This document shows positions 21,641-33,414 of a stretch of 64,000 bases of DNA, piece after piece (within the stretch, counting starts at the first letter, position 1; every line of letters starts with the position of its first letter). The stretch is from Gonocerus acuteangulatus (lineage: Eukaryota > Arthropoda > Insecta > Hemiptera > Coreidae), in NCBI GenBank assembly GCA_946811695.1, contig OX328126.1:83154467-83218466 (forward strand), in the 5' to 3' direction. Below the pieces are notes generated by a model. The model saw nothing but the letters and a program-made list of their open reading frames with translations, ran no database searches and was not told where the DNA came from. Made by a program: the position numbers and the translations under genes.

Positions 21641-22198
21641 TTAATTTCCTCTGAATTTAAGTAGTCTAGGCTGTATTCCTGAATAATTTGCTTTTAATAA
21701 ACTATAGATGTAAATAAAATAAAAATATGAATAGTTCCTCTCTTTTACATTTTAATGAGCAACTATTTCACTTAATAATATTGTCGATTATTTGCTTCAA
21801 GTGTTTTGTTTATAAATGGTACTAGACTACTTAATAAATACAAATATTCGTATTTTGATCTGACACAGGAACACAGCCCCCCTAGTGGTAGAAAGAAGAA
21901 GTCATATCAAAACAGAGGCACTCCTAGCGGCAGCTTTGCCAACCTATGTTCGGTAAGCAAATTCTAGTCGAACAATGTACGAATTAACCCCGCCTTCCGA
22001 TAGACCGATTTCGTCCATTTTCTCACCAAAAACACTTATTTCTCATGAGATACCCATGAAGTAAGTACACCGCATTTCGTTACGGCAGAAACGAAACAAC
22101 GCTGTTAATACCAGGGCGCCACATGGGGGGACTGCCGGGTACAGTTGACCCAGGCCCGGGCGCCGTGGGGGCCCTGGCCGAGACTCGCTATTTTGGAA
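21641..22198. other. HINE-B related scraps and a GC-rich hAT-like end
   Basis: 21866-22080 resembles part of HINE-B (cccccctagtggtagaaag; atagaccgatttcgtccatt). A GC-rich block at 22114-22190 (cagggcgccacatggggg) resembles the end of a Charlie-like hAT element. No gene is seen. Confidence 0.45.
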
Positions 22199-23107
22199 AA
22201 AAATCCGTCACGCAGGAGCTGCATAACTAAGCACTTTCCTCAGAATTTGGGTAGTGTAGATTGCTTTCCAGAACAATTTGCTTAAAATATCCTACATAAA
22301 TAAAATAAAAACATGAATAGTTCTCTTTTAAATTTGTAATGAGTAACTGATCAATTAATAATTTGCTTCCAGAGTTATGTTTACAAATGGTGCCTATTAC
22401 ACTACGTAATAAATACAAAAAACCTCATATTATCGTATTTTGATCTAACGCAGGAACAGGATACAGTCACCCTAGTGGTAGAAAGCGCTCCTTACGGCGG
22501 CTTTGTGAACCTACGTCTGACGGGCTTTTCTATTGAAATATATTACAAATTAAACCCCCGCTTTCCGATTGACCGATTCAGCTCATTTTTACAACACTTC
22601 TTTCTCATGAGTTACCCACGACGTATACCGCGTTTTGTTACAATACAGCAGAAATTACGACCGGTATGATTATATTAAGAATTTGGGTCAAGAGTAAACC
22701 CCCCCTTCTAATGAACCGATTTAGTTTATTTTTACAACAGTTATTTACCTGTGGATTACCACTACGAATACCGAGTTTCGTCGAAATATGCCAAAAATCA
22801 CGGCTGGTAGAGGCGAATTGGTATTGTGGGTCCGGAGTAAACCCCCCCTTCTAATGAACCGATTTAGTTCATTTTTATATCTCACTTTTCTCTCTATATT
22901 ACCAATACGAATACCAAGTTTCGTTGAAATATGACAAATATTACGGCTGACATAGTCAAATTAGTGTTTTGGGTTCGGGGTAAACCCCCCCTTCTGGTGG
23001 ACCGACTTTGGTGGTTAACGAACTCGTTAAATCGTTTGCTAATTGAACGCTATATACCAAGTTTCGTGACGAAAAAACAAAAACTCTGGCCGCTATTGTG
23101 TTAACAG

Positions 23108-23164
<57 letters not shown>

Positions 23165-23295
23165 TATATATAAATTTTAACGGGGGTCATTTTCGGTGTC
23201 TACTAGGTAGGATCGATAAAGATTTGAAGAAATTTTTCAAAAATTCCGTCATGAGTCCAACCTCAATAGCTACTTTCCTTCGGAGGAAAGTGCTA
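22199..23295 (-). mobile_element. HINE-B copy 1 (non-autonomous Helentron-like)
   Basis: Read on the minus strand it starts TAGCAC inside the hairpin agcactttcc/ggaaagtgct (23273-23295) and carries a TA tract (23123-23162). Internal paragraphs repeat a ccgatttagtt / gggtttactc theme. It ends with the sub-terminal inverted repeat gaaagtgcttagtt, a hairpin gcagctcctgc and gtgacgga. The copy at 53432-54695 is collinear. No coding capacity. Confidence 0.8.
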
Positions 23296-24092
23296 AAATG
23301 TAACCAGACATCCCATGCTCCTGGTGAAGTGCGTGCTTTCCTTAGGAAGCATCCTAGTCAGAAATTTTTCGTATATATATTCTCGTGGGGGGCTTCTCGG
23401 CACCCGGGCCGAGCCTCCCTAATTCGGAAAAAATGTATAGGTTATGAGCTTGTAAAAAGAATGGGGCTTAGAAATATAGACGGGCGTAGCCTATATTTAT
23501 TGGAATGGGATCTATATATTTTTTTTTTTTTTTTGAATGTACATAAACGACAAAACAAATGCAGTCCCAGAATAGTATATTTCATTAGGAGTCGTAATTA
23601 AACTACAAGTACCGAAAGTGATCTTTGCTGCACCGATTGTCGGCTTTTATTCTCATTTCGCTCAAAACTCAAGATGAAACCCACCCCCTAATTAATCTAT
23701 TTACATTATGTTTACAACACCTTTTTTTTATTAAGATGGCCAAAACGAATACCGAATTGCGTTGCAATACAACTGGACACTCACTGGGCCTCCATAAATT
23801 GTAGAAAGGCACGAGCCTCCCCATATTCCGTTCTTATAAGTTTCATTTGAAAAGCTTAAAATAGAAACAGTTAATACTCCGTTATGATATTTCGTGAAAC
23901 TTCTGGATAAAAAAACGGATTTACTCGCAACAATTCTCAGAAAACTTGCAGCAGCCAAGCGGAAATCGCTTGCTCTTTCTCCCCGAATTCCGCTATTACA
24001 AAAAACATGTAATAAAAACATACATCTCATAAATAGAACTTTGAAAGAAAGAGTTCACTAATCAACATGTTGCATTACATTTTTTAAAAGTA
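23296..24092. other. Unassigned region
   Basis: A 125-codon ORF spans 23224-23601 but starts inside the HINE-B end, ends in a T run and shows no motif. After 23640, phrases such as acccaccccctaattaatct resemble further HINE-B internal sequence. No gene is supported. Confidence 0.45.
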
Positions 24093-24652
24093 CTAGCTGT
24101 TACTCGGCACACCTACTTTCTGCCTATGACTCTCCCTGTATCAAGATCTACCTGTATATCCAGTTACTTCAAAATCGGTCAAACGGTGTGAATTTGTTTA
24201 TATCGGTCTAGATGTAGTTCAGAAGTGCCAGCACCACAGCAGTTCTGAAAAACCCCGACAGAGGCCAGTACCACAGCCTGGGAGTAGATAGCTCTTATCA
24301 AAGAAAGCCCTCCATGATGTACATGATTCTATAATGATGTAAAGTCATCAATGAGTTCGAGTTATTATAATTATGAAGAGCATCAACTAATAAATGTGAG
24401 GCATAATTCAAAATGGCCGTCACAATCAATCTGAATGGTTCAGTGTAGTCAACTTTTCTTGAACAAAACTTTTGACCAAATTTTGAAATTGGACTATTTT
24501 GACCTAGCCTAGGAGATTTCCCGTATCAAGACCTACCAGTGTGCCAAGTTTGGTCAAAATCGGTCAAACGGTGTAGATTTTTATAAGGAACAAACAAATA
24601 AATAAACAGACAAACAAAAAACAGATAGTCACGTGATTTTTATACATATAGT
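24093..24652 (-). mobile_element. Short Helitron-like element, internally deleted
   Basis: On the minus strand it ends in gagtaacagCTAG (24093-24096), followed by T at the insertion point, and begins near ctatatgtataaaaatcac. The sequence matches both ends of 30614-32330 (aatcggtcaaacggtgtaga) but lacks that copy's ~1.2-kb interior. It encodes nothing. Confidence 0.65.
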
Positions 24653-24853
24653 TCTCCGTAAAAATACGTTTTGATTAGCATGTTATAATCTGGAGTAGCC
24701 AAAAAAAAAAGAAGACTTTTGAACTTATTCAAGTAGTATTTTTCGGGGCGGGCGGGTGGGGGCAGGTAATTCAGCTTAGGATAGTGTGGTTAGCATTCAA
24801 CAAATCTATTCCCTTAGTATACACAAATTTACTGTTAAAACTTAATTAATATT

Positions 24854-25783
24854 GTGATGGAGATTCGGGGGCTGATAATAAAAGGCAGCTTGTAAGTAGT
24901 GGCGTGTATTGGTAGGACAACTGTCCTGGACGGGATGAGTGAGAAGAGTGGAGTGTCGAGCGTGGAGTCTGGTAGAGAGAATGAGTGAGAGTGGAGAGAG
25001 ACTGAGCCCAGCCTAAATAGGCAGGTAGGATTGGGGAATCGTGGGAATTATAGAGCAATGCAGGTCTCTAGCTGCTGATGGCCAATATTTCTGACTGGTG
25101 TCTGGGTTCCTTCCTTTCCCATGCTTTTCCTCACATGCATGTGAGGGTGTGTGCTTCTCGCTGTGATGCTGCAAAGTCTTGGAGAATCTGCGGGGTGGTA
25201 AGTGGTTAGCATGTGATGAGTGTTGTCTGTCCGCCTCCAAGTGTTGTCCAGATTTGGTGCAAGCAGTGTAGTGATGATTGTTGCAGAGACTGCCTGCTGA
25301 GCTCTTTTTAGGAATTGGATGGGTTGATGGGCGGAAATGTGATGGATTTGTGCAAGGTCAGTTGTCCCCTGTAACTTTCAAATTCAAATGAATACAATTT
25401 TAGATGAATGAATTGAGAACATATATACATGGTGATTAAAGTGATTGGAGTTATACAATGATTATGATTGGTGACGATATTGATGCCTTAATTCTATTAC
25501 CAATATTTGCTTAGAATTACTTTTTATACATGTGGTGCTTAATTCTAAGAACAATATACAAGAATTGGTTTGAGTGACCCTTTCGTGAAATTTTAAATTA
25601 GAATGACTATAACTAGAACATTTAGGTGCTTAATATGTAGAATTATTCCCTTTAATACGCATATGTTGAAAATATAAACAGTCAATGTACATTGTTCTAA
25701 TAGTAATAATTGAAATGCGCATGTTTGTACTAATGTAAATGCTGTATTTACTGTGCTCTATATAAATGTTCTATATGTGCACT
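24854..25783 (-). mobile_element. Presumed 3' LTR of minus-strand gypsy element
   Basis: A TG..CA-bounded segment lies downstream of the minus-strand pol. Its upstream edge lies near a purine tract (minus strand aaaaaagggagaa, plus 25787-25799). A TATA-like tatataaatgttc sits near 25758. The boundaries are approximate because no second LTR copy is present in the window. Confidence 0.5.
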
Positions 25784-26064
25784 ATAATTCTCCCTTTTTT
25801 GGTTTTGATACCTTGAATTGCAAGATAGCAGTAATGATATCTTGGGTGCTGAGCTTGGTCTTTGCTCATCTTGCAGGATGCGGCTGCTCTTCCCAGAAGT
25901 GTCATGTTTTTGTTGCTCGTGGCTGGCTTAGTGACCTCTCTGTTTTCTTTTATCTTAACCTTATGACGTCATTCTTCGTTATAGTAATTTTTTTTTGTAA
26001 TGTTTTGCGTGCCCTGAGTGTCATTGGGTGTGTACTAATGGGTGGCGAAGGTGTGAGTTTTGGT

Positions 26065-27300
26065 TTATGTGTTGCTCGGTCCTGGTTGTGTATGGTCTGG
26101 GAATGAGTCTGCGTGTCTGCTTTTAAGTGCGGATGATCTTTTCGTAATCGAGCCTTTTTGATCATGTTGAAATGTGTCACCACTTGTTTTCCTTTTTTTA
26201 TCAATTATTAACGTCTGAGGTGAGAGAATCGTCAGTACTTTGTGTGGTCCTGAGAATTTTCTTGCCAGTTTCTTGATTGTGCTTGATACTGGATTCTTCC
26301 TCATATATACGTAATCTCCAGGTGGGAGAGTAAGTTGTTTTGTGTTTTTGTTGTAGTAGTGCGCTCGTTGTTTGGTCGTTTTTGATTGGATAATTTTAGT
26401 GCAATCATGAATGGACTTTAGTTTCAATTGTAGTGCTTTGATATGTATGTCATAATTCGTCGGCATGTTTGTTGAAATTAATTGTGTTTCCCAGGGAAAA
26501 GTCATCTTTTGTCCGAAAACTAGTTCGTAAGGCGAATAGCCAGTTGATTCATTGATTACACTGTTGATAGAACATCGTATGAATGGCAAGTAAGTGTGCC
26601 AATCGGTTTGTTGTTTTGTGATAAAGTGTGATAGTGTATCAGCGAGTACTCTGTGTCGTCTTTCTAATCTACCATTTGCTCGAGGGTTGTATATTTTGAA
26701 TAAGACTTGATATGAAAGGTGTTCCTTGGTCTGAGAGCATAGATTTCGGTGTTCCATATCTTGCGAATATTTCCTTTACTAGTGCTTGTGCTATGTTTTC
26801 TGAGGTCTGTCTTTCTAGAGGAAATAGTTTAATGAATCTACTGAATTGACATATGCATGTAAGTATGTAAGAGTATCTTTGTCCTGTTTGTGAATCTGCG
26901 CTTTCTGGTAGTGGTCCAACTATATCCACTGATAGTTGTTCAATATCATTTACCCGGTTCTTGGAATTTACCGATGGGTACCTTTGTTTTTGGTGTGTCT
27001 TATCTTAAAGCACACTTTTCAAAAGTGTTCATGTAGGTTTGTATGTCTGTGTTCATTGTTCGCCAATAAAACAATTCTTTTATTTTTCTGGTTGTTTTAT
27101 GTATATCAAAGTGTCCTCTAAGGTATGAGTCATGGTAGTTGTGTAGTATGTCTTGTATTAAGTCGTTTGGAGCTACAATGGTTTTTGAATTTTTATGTAC
27201 TTTGTATAGAAGTCCTTCTTCTCCTATTTCAAAGCCCTTTGTTGTTTTGAGTTTTTTACATAGGCTGTCAATTCATTGAAGGTCTTTAATATTTTCTTTG
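26065..27300 (-). pseudogene. Ty3/gypsy integrase of the minus-strand element
   Basis: A zinc-binding HHCC-like part (SYLRGHFDIHKTTRKIKELF, 26985-27145) is followed by the core: MDIVGPLPES with the first D, SDQGTPF with the second D, and NGRLERRHR with the catalytic E. Then comes a C-terminal domain (LPPGDYVYMRKNP, KFSGPHKVLTI). Frame breaks occur at about 26700 and 26930-27000, so it is dead. Integrase would join the cDNA ends to target DNA. Confidence 0.8.
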
Positions 27301-27308
27301 TCGAATTT

Positions 27309-27563
27309 TTATGTGTGATCATTTACATCAGTCTGTATTGAGTTTATGTATCTGCTTAATGCGTCTGCATGTGGTATTTCTTTTCCTTTTCTGTGTTTAA
27401 TTGAGAAGTCATATTCGGAAATTTTGTTATACCATCGAAAAAAGTTTCCCGTTGGGTCCTTGAGAGATTTTAACCATGTTAATGCTTGGTGATCGGTTAC
27501 AACTGTTGTTCGGTATCCGTAAATTATGTGTCTAAATTGTGAAAATCCGAAGAGTACTCCTAA
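27309..27563 (-). pseudogene. gypsy RNase H C-terminal part, split from its RT
   Basis: FRHIIYGYRTTVVTDHQALT, KDPTGNFFRWYNKI and the HADALSR motif are the end of a Ty3/gypsy RNase H domain. Its N-terminal half lies 5.8 kb away at 33415. The break is the insertion at 27564-33414. Confidence 0.85.
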
Positions 27564-27807
27564 AGGTACGTTTCCATTATGACAAGTCGCGGCGACATGT
27601 CGCGCGACATGTCGCTGCGACTTGTTGCACAGTTTTGTTGCAAAGGCTCGGCGACATGTCGCAGGGGCCACTCTCTGCGACATGTTGCAGGGAAAAAGTC
27701 GCTGCGACATGTCGCAGAAGTATTTGATGGAGGAACGAGGTTAGCATATGTTAATAATATGTGAAGATTAGACACGCTTTAGGTTAGGTTCTGTAGACAC
27801 TAGACAG

Positions 27808-28529
27808 CAGTCAGAGCAAAAATCATTCAGAATAATGAATAATATATAATTCTGTAATTTCATTCTGAATAATGAATACTTTTCATTAATTATTCTGTCC
27901 CTATTCATTGAATGACGATGAAAATTTTTATTGAATACAGTTATTTATTCGAGTGAAACAATTTTTTGAATGAAATTGATTTATTTGACTGCAATTTTTT
28001 TGTTAAATACAAGAGATTTTCTTCACTTTTTTTTCTGAAAAAAATACTAAGTTCATTGAACTTTTTTTACTTTTACTGAAAATTCTTTATTCAAATGATA
28101 TTGTTTCTTGAACTTAAAGAATCTGACTTTGTTGTTACATGAACCGTATTATTTAAGGCATCAGCCCTATCCTGGCTAGAAGGGGGTAGTTACCAATAAA
28201 TAACCCGTCCTAAAATTTGTAGTTAACAATAAATGGACGTTAAAATTTAAATAAATAGATGAACCATATTATTTTAAATGTATAAAAATAATGAATGAAG
28301 AATGCAAAATAATTAATTATTCATTAAATTAAAAAAAAAATCAGTCAATGAATAACTGAATAAACGCTTATTCAATAAAAATGTAATGAATAACGAGCCA
28401 ACCCCATTATTCGTTGAATAAAAATAAATCAGTAGACGAATAAGTTATTGAATGAATAAATTCTTATTAAATAAAATTTCATTTGAATGATTATTGAATA
28501 AAAAATGTACTGAATAATTCCCTACTCCG
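27808..28529. mobile_element. hAT-type MITE with 8-bp duplication
   Basis: Exact 8-bp copies of ctagacag flank it (27800-27807 and 28530-28537). The ends are cagtcagagcaaaaatcatt and, reversed, cggagtagggaattattcag. The interior is rich in attcattgaatga palindromes and contains no ORF. An 8-bp duplication with CAG-type ends fits hAT. Confidence 0.8.
28155..28258 (+). mobile_element. 5'-truncated SINE-2 inside the hAT MITE
   Basis: It matches the 3' body of SINE-2 (atcctggctagaa, taacccgtcctaaaattt, aatggacgttaaaattt). It is flanked by 15-bp copies of tgaaccrtattattt (28140-28154 and 28259-28273). Confidence 0.8.
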
Positions 28530-28537
28530 CTAGACAG

Positions 28538-29280
28538 GGTTGTATGTGTAAACGGTCTTTTGCGCATGCGTGTGGTCCTGGCAGAAGATGCGGGCTGATT
28601 CCATTACCACATAGCCCAGTCAAACGGTGGTTTCAAGCAGAAAATTTTGGTGTAATTGTTTTGATTGGCTTATTCTATGTTTCTTGGAGGTGCTGAACAC
28701 AAATCAGAAGTTTTCCACCAAAAATGTGCTCGGCAGATATGAGAAATCATCAAGAAATCACCAAAACTAATGTTTTTTTTTGTTGTTTTCAGCTTGTAAC
28801 GTGCAAAGGAAGTTATTTACGCAAAAATTAAATCGGAAGTAAAGTAAAAAGGACACAATTGCCTACAATTTATGGCCCCAAACATATTTACGTACACCGC
28901 GAAGTTTCCACGCAAAAGAGCGTTGAAAGATGGGAGAACACTGTAATTTTTGTAAAAAAAAAAAGCAAAAAGTAGTAAATGAATCAATGCAACTTACTCT
29001 TTTAGTGAATGAATTAATCTTCAGCGCCTGGACGTTTAGCGTATTTATTTAAGTCCGGGTCTCCAGATTTGTGGGGATAGGCGCCAAGCACAAGTCTTCA
29101 TGCCTAAGCGCTTAACGGTTCTCCTCAGTTACTCAGTTCGTTCACTGCTACTGTCGTAGTTTTCGAGTGTTTTCACAATGTCCAGTGACAAGTGCTTTAT
29201 TTTTTAAAAAAGATTTGAGTGAGAATCTCACGAAAGGGGCCAAGGAAAACGTAGTACAAACTTTAGATGATACTATTAAA
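28538..29280. other. No gene seen
   Basis: Sequence between the hAT MITE and the HINE-B fragment. It holds short ORFs only and no repeat I recognise in this window. Confidence 0.5.
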
Positions 29281-29883
29281 ATAAATCTGTCTCACAGGAG
29301 CTGCATAACTAAGCAATTTCCTCTGATTTTGGGTAGTGTAGACTGCATTCCTGAATATTACGCTTTAAATAACCTAAACATAACATTCCCTGTATAGGGG
29401 GATACAGTCCCCCTAGCGGTAGGAAGAGCTCCTAGCGGCAGCTTTGCGAACCTACGTCTAGCGGGCTAATCCTATAGAAACATTGTACAAAGTAAACCCT
29501 CCTTTTCGATAGACCAATTTAGTTCATGTTTACAACACTTATTCCTCATCAGAGTACACGTTTCGTTACAAAACAGCAGAAATTAACACTGGTAATAATA
29601 AATAACCAGTACATTAGTAGTTTGGGTCCAGAGTAACCCCCCCCCCTCCTAATGAACCAATTTAGTTTATTGTTAAAACCAATTTTTCTCTTTAGATTAT
29701 TACTACGAGTACTGAGTTTTGTTGAAATATAACCAAAATTACGGCTAGTAGTGGCGAATTGGCAATGTAAGTCCGGAGTACCCCCCACCCCTTCTAATGG
29801 ACCGATGTAGTTTGAAGTATATTTTCCTCTATAGATTACCACTAGGAATACCAACACACACACACACACACACTATCTATCTA

Positions 29884-29934
<51 letters not shown>
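29281..29934 (-). mobile_element. HINE-B partial copy
   Basis: It starts, in reverse, at the 3' end (ctcacaggagctgcataact, aagcaatttcctc). It continues through the repeated ccgatttagtt paragraphs to a TA tract at 29882-29934. The 5' half beyond the tract is missing; Penelope sequence follows. Confidence 0.7.
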
Positions 29935-29937
<3 letters not shown>

Positions 29938-29940
<3 letters not shown>

Positions 29941-30185
29941 TGGCACGAAACAAGTCGGGCAAAATAGAGAGAATAAAGTAGTTGAATAAAAACGAATGGT
30001 CTTCTGCTTTATCAACCCCCTGCCATAAAAGAAAAAAGAACAAGAAAAAAATATATATTGGCTCATATTCAGAAGAATTAATATATATATCCCAGAAGGT
30101 GAAACAAAATTCAGTCTTCCCACTTTTTATTTTTTATTTTGCACTAGGCCTTTCAGCACAAATATGCCATCATCAGGTGGTAACA
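29938..30185 (-). mobile_element. Penelope-like element terminal segment
   Basis: The minus strand contains ctctattttgcccgacttgt, then ttcgtgcc, also present at 32420-32460, and cctgatgatggcatatttgt followed by gctgaaagg. A gat-gatggc..gaaa arrangement is typical of Penelope terminal repeats, where hammerhead ribozyme motifs occur. No coding sequence is in this part. Confidence 0.55.
30151..30176 (-). ncRNA. Candidate hammerhead-ribozyme core
   Basis: The minus strand has CTGATGA, a possible 5-bp stem II (ggcat/gtgct) and GAAA in the correct order. Stems I and III and the cleavage triplet cannot be confirmed by eye, so this may be only a decayed remnant of the Penelope ribozyme. Confidence 0.35.
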
Positions 30186-30613
30186 ACAAATAGAACCATG
30201 CATTAATATTACAGTAAAAGGGCAGTAATTAATGATCAGAATTTATAAAGCTAACGGTGTTATAAATTGGAACATGGAATAGTTTAAATTGGAACATAAC
30301 TTAATGGAATGGAAACTATATAGGCTTAAGGAACTGTCTAATTACAGTTTTTAGTATATAATTACAAATGTATAAACTTAAGGTATGTAGAAATGAAGTT
30401 TAAAATAATATAACATTATATACTATTATTGCTCTAGCTATAATACCATATATGTGTATATGTATCTCTACATATATACGCGCGCGCGCACACACACACA
30501 TAATCACATACATACATACCATAAAATGAAATATTAATGTATATGTATGTAAGTGAGTATGTGCGTATATATGTAGATACATATACACATATATGGTATT
30601 ATAGCTATAGTAA

Positions 30614-32330
30614 TCTATATATATAAAAATCACCTGTAAGTTTGTCTGTCTGTTTGTTCTTTATACAAATCCACACCGTTTGACCAATTTGGACCAAACT
30701 TGGCACAAATGTACTTCTTGATACAGGAAATCTAGGCTAGGTCAAAATAGTCAAATTTCGAAATTTGGTCAAAAGGTCAAAAGTTTTGTTCAAGAAAAAT
30801 TGGCTACACTGAATCATTCATATTCTGGCAGCCATTTTGAATAATGTCTCAAATTTATTTGTTGATGTTGTTGATAATTAGAATAACTCGAACTCATTGA
30901 TGACTTTACATCATTATATAATCATATATATATATATAAAATCTTTTAGGCTTCACAGTTCGGAAGTAACGAGTTCCAAACTGTCAATTAAAGAAGAGTT
31001 TATTGTTCAGAAATAGTAATTTTCTTTCCAGTGTTGCCTAGGTGGAGATTAGCAAGCTAAAAAAACTTTCTTCTTTTTTTGCGAAAAGTTTTTCTTTTGC
31101 GAACAAAACTTTTCAGTTTTAACCTTTGTATGTTTATCTAAATTATAGCCTTATATCCTCAAGATTTGGACAAGTAATATCATATAAGATCAATTTTATT
31201 AATTTCTGATGAAAATGTAGAGGAACACTGAGCTCCTAGAAGCCATTAACCATTATGCTTTTTTTTAAGTTATGTTTGTTTATTTAATTTCCAAAACGTT
31301 TTAGTTTTAGTAAAATATTTGTGTTTACCTAAATTATAGCCTTATATTCTTTGAATTTTGACTAATATATATTAATAAGTAATTTAAAATATTAAGTTTT
31401 TGATCTGTTGACTTTACAGACGCCATTTTCTTTCCAGTGTTGCCTAGGTGGAGCAAGCCAACAAAACTTTTTTTTTTTTTTTTGTTAAAAGTTTTTCTTT
31501 TGCGAACAAAACTTTTCAGGTATAACCTTTGTATGTTTATCTAAATTATAGCCTTATATTCTCAGAATTTGGACTAATGTCATATATTGGTATGTAATTT
31601 TAAATATTAAGTTATTGATCTGTGGACTTGCAGGTTCCCATTTGTTTTCCATAGTTGATTTTTTTTATTTGCAAATTGAATTTTTTCTCATGCATTTGCT
31701 TAACATAAACTATGCCTTCAACATTAACCCGTGGATCTGTACAGAACTTTAATAATTTAAATACTTTTAGTTCTTTACCGTACCACCTAAAATCATCTAT
31801 ATGTAACCTACAAAAATGTTGTGATTATCTTAATTATAGTTCAATTTTATGTTCTGCTAAAGTATTTCCAAATTTGCAGTTATCATCGATTGGACAAAGG
31901 AAGTGCACTTAGTTCTAGAATATAAATCATACCTATCGACCAATGTTGATGACATTTTCTATGACAATACTTCAATAAAGATGGAAGCCAAAAAAAAATA
32001 ATATAAGCATAAAGTAATTACAAATGTTCTGAAAAAATCCTGAATTGTTAAAATGCATTTTGTGAAAATTAAATATGGCGTTCCACACTAAGTGGAATAT
32101 CATCAAACGATAAAAAGAAAATCACTAAAATATTTTTTAATTTTTGTTCTAAAAGGAACATCACATGAAAAAATACCGTTTGACCGATGTTGACCAAACT
32201 TGGCACACAGGTAGGTCTTGATACGGGAAGTGTCATAGGCAAGGTGAAAAAAATCTACCAACTGTATGTTTGTTCCTTACAACTATATAATATAAAGTTG
32301 GTGTAGCATGGCACACTGGGTAACAGCTAG
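30614..32330 (+). mobile_element. Non-autonomous Helitron-like element
   Basis: It starts TCTATATATATAAAAATC and ends gcacactgggtaacagCTAG. It lies between an A (30613) and a T (32331), as Helitrons do, and has no duplication. A small hairpin (gtgt..acac) lies just before the terminus. The interior has a ~410-bp unit (tttccagtgttgcctaggtg; tttgcgaacaaaacttttca) repeated from about 31022 and again from 31430. There is no Rep/helicase ORF, so it depends on another element. Confidence 0.75.
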
Positions 32331-32365
32331 TAATAGAATATTATAGTACCAGAAAACATTAAAAA

Positions 32366-32411
<46 letters not shown>

Positions 32412-32589
32412 GTATTCAACTTATTTTCTCTATTTTGCCCGACATGTTTCGTGCCGTTGTTCGAACCTTTTAAAGGGTTTTCCTATGCAAAAATATTTTT
32501 TTGTAAATCCCAAAATCAAATTTTGTACAATAATAAACATTTATCGATCCTCTAAATTACTTTACTTTTAAACAAATATTATTTTACGA

Positions 32590-33078
32590 AGTACTTTCCA
32601 TTACCACCCTTTAAGAGCTAATAGACTGAAACTAATATGTAAAGAAGTTGGCAAAATAGGTTGGAAATTTCGTAATGAAATTGAAAATAATTATAGCAAT
32701 ATTAAGGACAATGTTAAACCGACAGCCACAAAAAACAATATATACAAAATTCGTTGTAACGATTGCAACTCATCCTACATAGAGGAATCAGAACAACTCT
32801 TGCAAAAACGAATTGTACAACATGCTAGAAGTATAGACACAAACGAGAACAGGACGACATTGACGGAACACGCAATAAATAATAAACATAATTTTAATTA
32901 TACAGACGTTGATATTTTAAATAAAGAAAGGAACACGTTAAAAAGGAAGATCAAAGAAAACCTTTCCATAATTAAAAACAGCAATGATAAAAAAAAAAAC
33001 GATTTGAAAAATGTCCATCAACATAGAATTAAGGCAATCACAACAATTACACAAACTTTTCACTTCGACCCCTTTTTG
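32590..33078 (+). pseudogene. Penelope-like element GIY-YIG endonuclease
   Basis: The frame reads IYKIRCNDCNSSYIEESEQL, then RIVQHARSID, LTEHAINNKHNFNYTDVDIL and a Lys-rich tail. This follows the Penelope endonuclease pattern C-x2-C..YIG..R..EH..H.F. Here YIG has become YIE and the usual R..EH reads R..QH, so activity is doubtful. The upstream reverse transcriptase is missing. A terminal-repeat-like ccgacatgtttcgtgcc lies just upstream at 32440-32456. Confidence 0.8.
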
Positions 33079-33414
33079 AGTGCCGTTTGACTGGGCTAGT
33101 AGGCAAAAAGTCGCGGAGACATGTTTTGTTGCACCGGCCGGCCGGTGCGACATTTTTGTCGCAGCGACATGTGCTGCAACTTGTTGCAAAGTGTTTCCAT
33201 TCTGCGACATGTTGCGGCGACATGTTGCAAGGAGATTTGTAGTAATGGAAACGCAGCTTTAGGAACAAGTCTCTGCAACATGTATTCTTGCACGGTCGAC
33301 TGCGACATTTTTTGTCGCAGCGACATGTTGCAAAGTGTTTCCATTCTGCGACTTGTTGCGGCGACATGTCGCGCGACATGTCGCAGGGCAGTTTTGTAGT
33401 AATGGAAACGGGGC

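Larger units (their letters stand above)
27564..33414. mobile_element. Composite insertion with PIF/Harbinger-like ends
   Basis: The left end reads AGGTACGTTTCCATTA after TAA. The right end, reverse-complemented, reads AGCCCCGTTTCCATTAC and abuts TAA. A TAA on both sides matches the 3-bp TWA duplications of PIF/Harbinger. The ends (27564-27725 and about 33085-33414) are full of short gcgacatgtcgc motifs. An inner end at about 33230-33257 (gtaatggaaacgcagct, then tta) suggests two nested MITEs. No Harbinger transposase is seen; the middle is filled with other elements. Confidence 0.65.

Noticed and set aside
22114..22190. GC-rich block as a CpG island or promoter
   Set aside because: Only ~80 bp; it resembles a hAT terminus and no gene follows.
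25753..26106. 117-codon plus-strand ORF with hydrophobic segments
   Set aside because: It overlaps the antisense of the gypsy pol 3' end and LTR boundary; no motif.
27539..27775. Several short Cys/His-rich ORFs (and similar at 33080-33399)
   Set aside because: They translate the gcgacatgt repeats of the MITE ends.
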